Shown one piece after another: positions 1-6,200 of a DNA stretch of 8,672 nucleotides. The stretch lies in assembly GCA_038321615.1 (NCBI GenBank), contig JBBQFC010000092.1, positions 1 through 8,672 of the forward strand, written 5' to 3'. The position numbers and the translations under genes are program-made. The stretch comes from JBBQFC01 sp038321615. GTDB lineage: Bacteria > Bacteroidota > Bacteroidia > Flavobacteriales_D > Cryomorphaceae. Below the pieces are notes generated by a model that had not been told where the DNA came from, did not search any database, and saw only the letters and a list, made by a program, of their open reading frames with translations. Every line of letters starts with the position of its first letter. Position 1 is the first letter of the stretch.

Positions 1-51
1 CACGCTAAAGGCCGTAAAATAAAGTTTTACGGCAACCTTCAAAGATTCCAA
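1..51 (+). other. Possible 3' tail of an upstream gene (reading frame uncertain)
   Basis: The window may open inside the end of a preceding + strand gene, but too little is present to identify it. Two frames are possible. In one, the codons read TLKAVK and stop at TAA 20-22, which would place the stop codon in the loop of the hairpin at 11-33. In the other, they read HAKGRKIKFYGNLQRFQ and stop at TGA 49-51. Neither peptide is recognisable. A stop codon inside a hairpin is a common arrangement at gene ends, which slightly favours the first frame. It is equally possible that neither is coding. Only sequence upstream of the window can decide. Confidence 0.25.
11..33. terminator. Perfect 9-bp inverted repeat, possible transcription terminator
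   Basis: GCCGTAAAA (11-19) and TTTTACGGC (25-33) are exact reverse complements separated by the 5-nt loop TAAAG. The hairpin lies between any upstream gene and the promoter at 90-120, the expected place for a terminator. Against this, no T-run follows on the + strand (AACCTT comes next), and on the - strand only CTTT follows. It is therefore not a canonical intrinsic terminator. It could instead stabilise a 3' end or be a palindromic protein-binding site. Confidence 0.35.
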
Positions 52-89
52 TGATTAAGATATTAAGGCAGAGCGTACCAAGATTAAGG

Positions 90-120
90 TTGCGTTCTCC
101 TTGGTGTTAGAGTACCTTTG
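90..120 (+). promoter_or_regulatory. Bacteroidota-type -33/-7 promoter
   Basis: TACCTTTG at 113-120 matches the Bacteroidota housekeeping -7 element TAnnTTTG exactly. A TTG at 90-92 provides a -33 element with a 20-bp spacer, within the usual range for this phylum. Transcription would be expected to begin a few bases after 120. The first ATG of the giant gene is at 130, so the 5' untranslated leader would be only a few nucleotides long. No Shine-Dalgarno-like purine stretch occurs between 121 and 129 (TCCTCGATT), consistent with the weak reliance on such sites in Bacteroidota. Confidence 0.55.
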
Positions 121-129
121 TCCTCGATT

Positions 130-213
130 ATGGAGCCTTCATTGTTTAGAAAACTATACTCGTCCTTATTTGGATGCCTTCTCATATGTGCTTTTCCCTA
201 TTTGGCTTCTGGG
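130..213 (+). other. Sec signal peptide coding region
   Basis: Residues 1-28 have a short basic n-region (Arg7, Lys8), a hydrophobic core at about 13-25 (LFGCLLICAFPYL) and a c-region ASG followed by Gln29. Cleavage before Gln is very common in exported Bacteroidota proteins. Signal peptidase I processing is expected, giving entry to the periplasm and then to the T9SS translocon. The cysteines at 16 and 20 are not in a proper lipobox, so a lipoprotein is unlikely. Confidence 0.85.
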
Positions 214-3200
214 CAGTTTGGTCCTTTTGGAATCGGAAATGCTACTGGCGCCGACGGGCAGCCAAAACTTTTGGTGTGGTTGGATGGGTCTACCCCGACG
301 AATGCGGTCAATACAGACGTTCTAAATTGGCCTGATAAGTCGGGATACGGAAACGATTTTACGGGGGTTGGAGCTACCAGCCCGATTTTGAGATCTGGTG
401 GTCCACAAGGGAGGCCGTATCTTGAATTTATGAAGGCCAATAATCGGTTGAATCTCGACAACTTAACCTTTACCGAAAATGGGGTTTCCATTTTTTTCAT
501 GATTAGAACCAATGATACGGATCATGGTATTTTTTCATTCGCTGAATCTGATGCCAATCCACGGCAGATTTTGATACACGAAGCGGCTGGAACGCGGAGA
601 TTTACAGTACAAGGAAATGAATTTATTCCGGGCTCTGACCATAGCTCAAATAATTGGCTTTACGTCGGTTACACATGGGACAATAATTCTGATCCCACTT
701 ATTGGCACAGAGCTGTAACGGGCGGTCCAGAAACTGTCGACAACGCGGTTCTAACATCTTCGAGCTCAGAGGCTTCTGGTAATGCTGTAATTGGTCATAT
801 CAAGAACCAATTGGCTGATGGAGGATTTATCGGATCCAATGCTTTGATAGGTGATATAGCCGAGATAGTAATTTATGACGGTAAGGTTAATAAGGCCATG
901 CTGAGAATGATAAATACCTACTTTCGGAATAAATATGATATTGGCGGAACAGGTGTATTCGACAAGCTTTTAGCACCACCTACCCATCGGGAAGATCCCA
1001 TAGGTATAGGTCGCGACGGCGGGTCAGCATCTGAACACCTACACTCCCGAGCCGGTGGCCTTGTTCTACGAGCCAATTCAGGAGGGTTGAATGGAAGCTT
1101 CGCCTATCTGAGCGGTGCGCATGAAGGAAATAACAACACTGTTGTGGCTACTGACCTACCTGCTGGAGTTCAGGAACGATGGGCGCGTAACTATTACATA
1201 CGGAAAGACGGTCTCGGCGGTTCAAGCGACGTTCAGATCGCTTTTGATTTGCAAGCAGGAATCAACGGTGACTTTCCCTTTAATGCCGATAATTATGTTT
1301 TACTATCTCGTTCATCGCTAAGCGGACCGTACGATGTGACGGCAGTTACCGAGAAATCAATCAACGGTATTGAAGTTGTTTTCCGCTTATCGGGCGCACA
1401 AGTTTTATCGCCGCGGTACTATACACTCGGCACCACCAACGCGCTCATCAGTCCGGTTGACGGGCAATTGATCAAAACTTGGTACGCTTACCAATCGGGA
1501 AATTGGAACGATCCGGATACTTGGACACAAGATGGAAGCGCCGCGCCAAATTACATCAACGTCAATGCAGATATTCCAGGACCGGCCGATGCGGTTGTTA
1601 TAGCATCGGGTAGGAGTGTATTGATGAATGTCAACAACGTACTTTTAAGCTCGCTCAGTTTACAGGGTAATTTAGACATCGCAGCCACGGGTGGTCATAA
1701 CTTTACGACCATATCGGGCAATGGATTGATTCGCTGCTCAGGCTTTGGTGGTATGGGTAATTTCCCCTTGGGCAACACCACAAATTTCGCGGATGCGTTT
1801 ACTGGAGGGAATGTGGAGTTTTACGGCTCGGGTTTCACCCAAAATGAAGAGTTGCTAGTCAATAGGCTCACCATTAATCTTTCGAATGCAATTAATACGA
1901 TTGTGCTTCGACACAGACTTACCCATAATGGAACTTTCGAAATTACTCGGGGAACAATCGAAGTGAATATTCCAGTTTTGGCGAATCGTGTAATTACATC
2001 CAACGGGAATGTCGAAGTTGAAGCAAATGGTAGAATCATTCCGAAAGCTTCAGGAGCTGTGGAGGAGTACAATTGGAATTTCGAACAAGACTTTAGTAAT
2101 AATGGCGGAAGTGTTCGATTTACTAATAGAGCTACTCCGGCGGTAGCGGCATACTACGTAAATAATGAATCGCTTCCTTACATCACAGCTCGATTTCTAA
2201 ATCCTTCACAGAACCAAAGGGTCGTCGCAGACGGTATCACGGTCTTTTCTAGAATGGTCGTTGATAAGGGGTCGGATGCTACTTATGCGCTTACGTTGAG
2301 CGCGCTCAACTCCACTCGATTTTTTTTGCTTGGAAGATGTAACTTGGATATGCCGAATTCCGATTTAGTAAGCGAGGCATCCAACGGAAATTCTTGTTCG
2401 ATTGTAAACGGAACATTGGAAGTGCAAGAAAATGTTTTCATTCCTCTTCACGCTTCAGGAGGGAATTATAATCTAAATCGTACAGCCCTTTTGTGGATAA
2501 ATGGGGGTTCAGCGGCCAAAGGTGCTCCGCACGTCTTGGGCGGTGCAAATGGAACGGCAATAGTTGTTTATGGAGGTCTCAAAGTTAGTGAGGGACAACT
2601 TCATGCCAACTGCCAAAGCGGAATTACGCTTCGGGCCAATGGCCTAATTGAGGTGGAAGGAGTGGGAGAGCTATTCACTAATCAAATTCGTACGTCGCTA
2701 TTTGGCCCTACGAATATTGGCGGCTTCGTGCAGCGTGGCGGGATGGTTTTAGTCGATGGTACGAGACCCGGAGGCGCTGCAGGGGACTATTACACCTTTT
2801 GCATGACTTATCCGGGTAATCTATTTCAAATGTCAGGTGGCACGTTGCAGGTTGCAGGACCCACAGATGATGGCTTAATATTTATTAATTCTGATGAATC
2901 CCAAGTTTCTGTAACAGGAGGAACGATCCTAGCAGTAGTAAAAAACACGAGCGACAATCACCGCATATCTACTCGTGCCCCCTTTTGGAATTTGACGATA
3001 CGGCGAACTGTAACGGGAACCAATCGACCTATTCGAATCTCTGGAGGTACAACATTTGGAAGTGAAACCGTACCGGATTTGCCATTGACCGTAAAAAAGA
3101 CCTTGAACATTGAAGGCACCAACTCACCAACCCTGCGCATGCGAACTGCTGCAAATATCGATCTCAACCTTCATCTCGAAGGCGATCTCACAGTAGCCAA

Positions 3201-6200
3201 TGGAGGGGTTTATGATCATTTTTTAAATACCACCTATTTTGATGGGAACTCAAGCAGCCTTGTTTCGCTTCCTACCGCTGCTGCCGAGACCTTCCACAAC
3301 TTGGTAATCGATAAAGAGACGGATATTCAATCCATTCGCCTTATAGCTGGAAATTCCATTATGGCCATGGAAGTACAAGGCAAATTCTCCTTGCTTAAAG
3401 GCAACGTTGATAATCTTTCGAGAAGCGTCCGCATGCTCGGCGACGTTCAAATCAATTCGGTATTTGGAACACCTACGGCTACCGGTCGGGCTGAACTTGC
3501 CGGCACGGCTTTGCAAAACATTACTTCGAGCGGTGGCGTTTTCCATCGATTAACGCTAAACAATGCAAACGGTGTCCGACTGGAAAATAGCGGACTCACT
3601 GTGCGCAATCAGTTTACGCTCACAGCCGGAATATTTAACATCCAAAATCATAAACTTCGGATTGAAACGGCCGACGGAGCATTGAACATAAGTGCACCAA
3701 GCGCATTAAAATGCATTCTCACCAACGGAGCAGCTTCGTCGGGTGGACTGGAATTGATCTTTAAATCAGCTGCGCAAACCACTATTTTTCCACTTGCAGT
3801 GCCGAATGGACTCGGAGTGAAGTACACACCTGCCGAAATTCGAATTAATTCTGGTTATGTCGACGATGGTTACATTCAAGTTGTTCCGGTGGATGCCTTA
3901 CTCGAAACGGTAGACTTAAATGCGGGCGGAGATTTCTTGGACTTTCATTGGAAGGTGCGGCATTCCGACTTTATCGCCGTGCCGAACGTCAGTCATCGCT
4001 TTACATACATCGCCACCGATTTTACAGGAATAAATGTGGCGGCAGGCCGCGTGCTTACTGATCTGCCCTTCAGCCGCCAGACGGACTTTTTAAGTATTCC
4101 AAGTGATCACGTTGTCTTGGGAGCAGAAAACATTTATTACAACGATGGGCTCAGTGGTACAGTCATGAATGGTGCCGGCGCGCCAATAGTAAATGCGGAT
4201 TACACCGCCGGTTTTGCCGATCGGTTTATCGGTTCACCCAAAGTATATTACTCGCGTTCCGCCACTTACGACGCTCAATGGGATTCGGCTGCCAATTGGA
4301 ATGAAGCGTCTTCTTTCCTACCGGGTTCTGGGCCATATCTATGGCATGGCATGGCTGTACCCGCAGCCACAGATTATCCCAAAGCCGGCGACTTGGCTTT
4401 TATTGGTTTCGACCCAACGAATGGAAGGCCGCATGTATTTGCCGCTCAGACCAATGGTACTGCCGTCGCCAAAATATCGTTTACGCCATTGCAGACCACC
4501 ACTGGCACTCGCTTGCCTAGATTCAATGGGTCTGCTGCTGCAGATATTACGGTTCGCCGGCCTACCTTGAGTATTTCGACCCAATCGCAGATTACGAACA
4601 TCAGAGAAATAACGGGTGAAGGAACCTTGTTGCTGCGAGAGCCCGTAAACATACAAACTGTTGATGTAGCAGGCTTTCTGATTGAAGATTCGAGCATTGT
4701 GATGATTCAGGCAAATTCCTTATTCGATATAACACTGCTTCCAAGCAATTTGCCAAACGTGTACATCACGACTTCCGGAAATGGTAGCAACAACTTTAGC
4801 ACTGTAATCAGACCAAATATCACGGTACGAAGCAATCTGGAGATTGTTGGCAATGCTAACTTGCTTTTGAACTCCGGCTCTACGGGAAACATAACGGTAG
4901 GAAATAACTTGATCCTCGCCAGATATCAGGCGGTATCTTCTGGCCCCCAATTGCTTTACGATGGTTTGAGTCCGGTTAGACAACTCAATGTAGCAGGAGA
5001 TTTGCGCCTAATTGGTTCAAGCGCTCAGATTGGTATTATTGGTCCCGACTCGCCGCAAGCTATCCACCGCTTATCCGTGGGTAAAAATATTGTTCAGAGC
5101 GGTAGTTCGAGTAGTATGACTTTCTATACGAATGCGACTTCCGATTATATCGCATTAGAGCTTAGTGGTTCGGGAAACCACAGCTATGTAAAAACCTCGG
5201 GTACTGATCCTGTTTTTGGCTCTATAATTTTGGATAAGGGAATTTCAAATTCTTCATCATTCACCTTCAATAGCAATTTTACCTTAGGTCTCCCTGCAAA
5301 TCAAGCCGTAAAACCCCTTCAGTTGCGCAATGGTAAGATGGTGGTTAACAATTCCGCTATTAACCTTACCCTGAGCTCGGGTGGAGGAAGCTTTGAGATA
5401 CCTTCTACAACAGGTTTGGAATTACAAGCCGGAAACCTACGGATTAATGGCAGCCAAACCGGACTAATCCTTGATGGATTGTTGCAAATATCTGGCGGGC
5501 TTATGGAAATTGGGAATACCCTGAATGAAAACAATTTCTTGGAATGTGGAGCAAGTGGAACGGCTACAATTAATTTATCCGGTGGGGAGCTGCTGGTTGG
5601 TTCTCAACTTCGCCGTGGTCTTACCAATACCAGCGGTGTTTTGAAATATACACAAACAGGCGGTTTGTGCAGAGTGGGTATTTACAGCGCTCCAGCTACT
5701 AATCGAGGTGTTTTTGAAGTACTTAATCCTTCTAGCGTTTTCAATTTTACCGCCGGTGAGATACAACTAGTCAGAGGAATTAACAGTTCATCCTTGGCTT
5801 CATTGAGACTTGATCCAACTGTTTCGAACACGTTGGGTACAGGGGTAATTACCATCGGCGCGGTTTCATCGCCAGCCGGGGGGCAGATTCAAAATGTCGG
5901 TATCCAATCGAGTGTGACCTTCAATGAGCTTCGCATTGATAATTCAAGTGGGAATAATCCCACGGCTCGCCTGTACGTCCTACCACTGAAAATAAGCGGT
6001 CTCTTGTATATTGACGCTGGTGGAAGTTTGAACTGCGGAATTCAAGATTTAGTCATTCAGGGAGATATTCAGAATGATGGGTTGCTCACAGCATCAACAT
6101 CGCTTTTGACTTTAGATCATGCAGCAGCTAAATCTATCAATGGTTCGGGCGTTTTCAATCTTTCTAATCTAGAACGGATTGGCAATGCTATCACCAATGT

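Noticed and set aside
130..213. Possible lipoprotein signal using Cys16 or Cys20
   Set aside because: Residues before Cys16 (L-F-G) and Cys20 (L-L-I) do not fit a lipobox, and the hydrophobic core continues past both. ASG/Q at 26-29 is a better signal peptidase I site.
101..325. Open frame on the + strand in a different phase overlapping the start of the giant gene
   Set aside because: It overlaps the signal peptide and LamG coding sequence, has no recognisable domain and begins with a weak TTG; it is a shadow frame.
1681..3780. Possible polysaccharide lyase or glycosidase within the first beta-helix stretch
   Set aside because: The fold type is shared with such enzymes, but no catalytic Asp/Lys/Arg cluster or family motif could be recognised; the strands look structural.
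4336..4353. Short tandem ATGGC units (ATGGCATGGCATGGC)
   Set aside because: Only three copies in a coding stretch encoding WHGMA; too short to call a functional or phase-variable repeat, although slippage of a 5-bp unit would shift the frame.
4193..4697. Overlapping open frames on both strands in the cycle 2 entry region
   Set aside because: The main frame here encodes the G8-like entry with conserved tryptophans. The alternatives have low-complexity or composition-driven sequences and no promoter or ribosome-binding signal.
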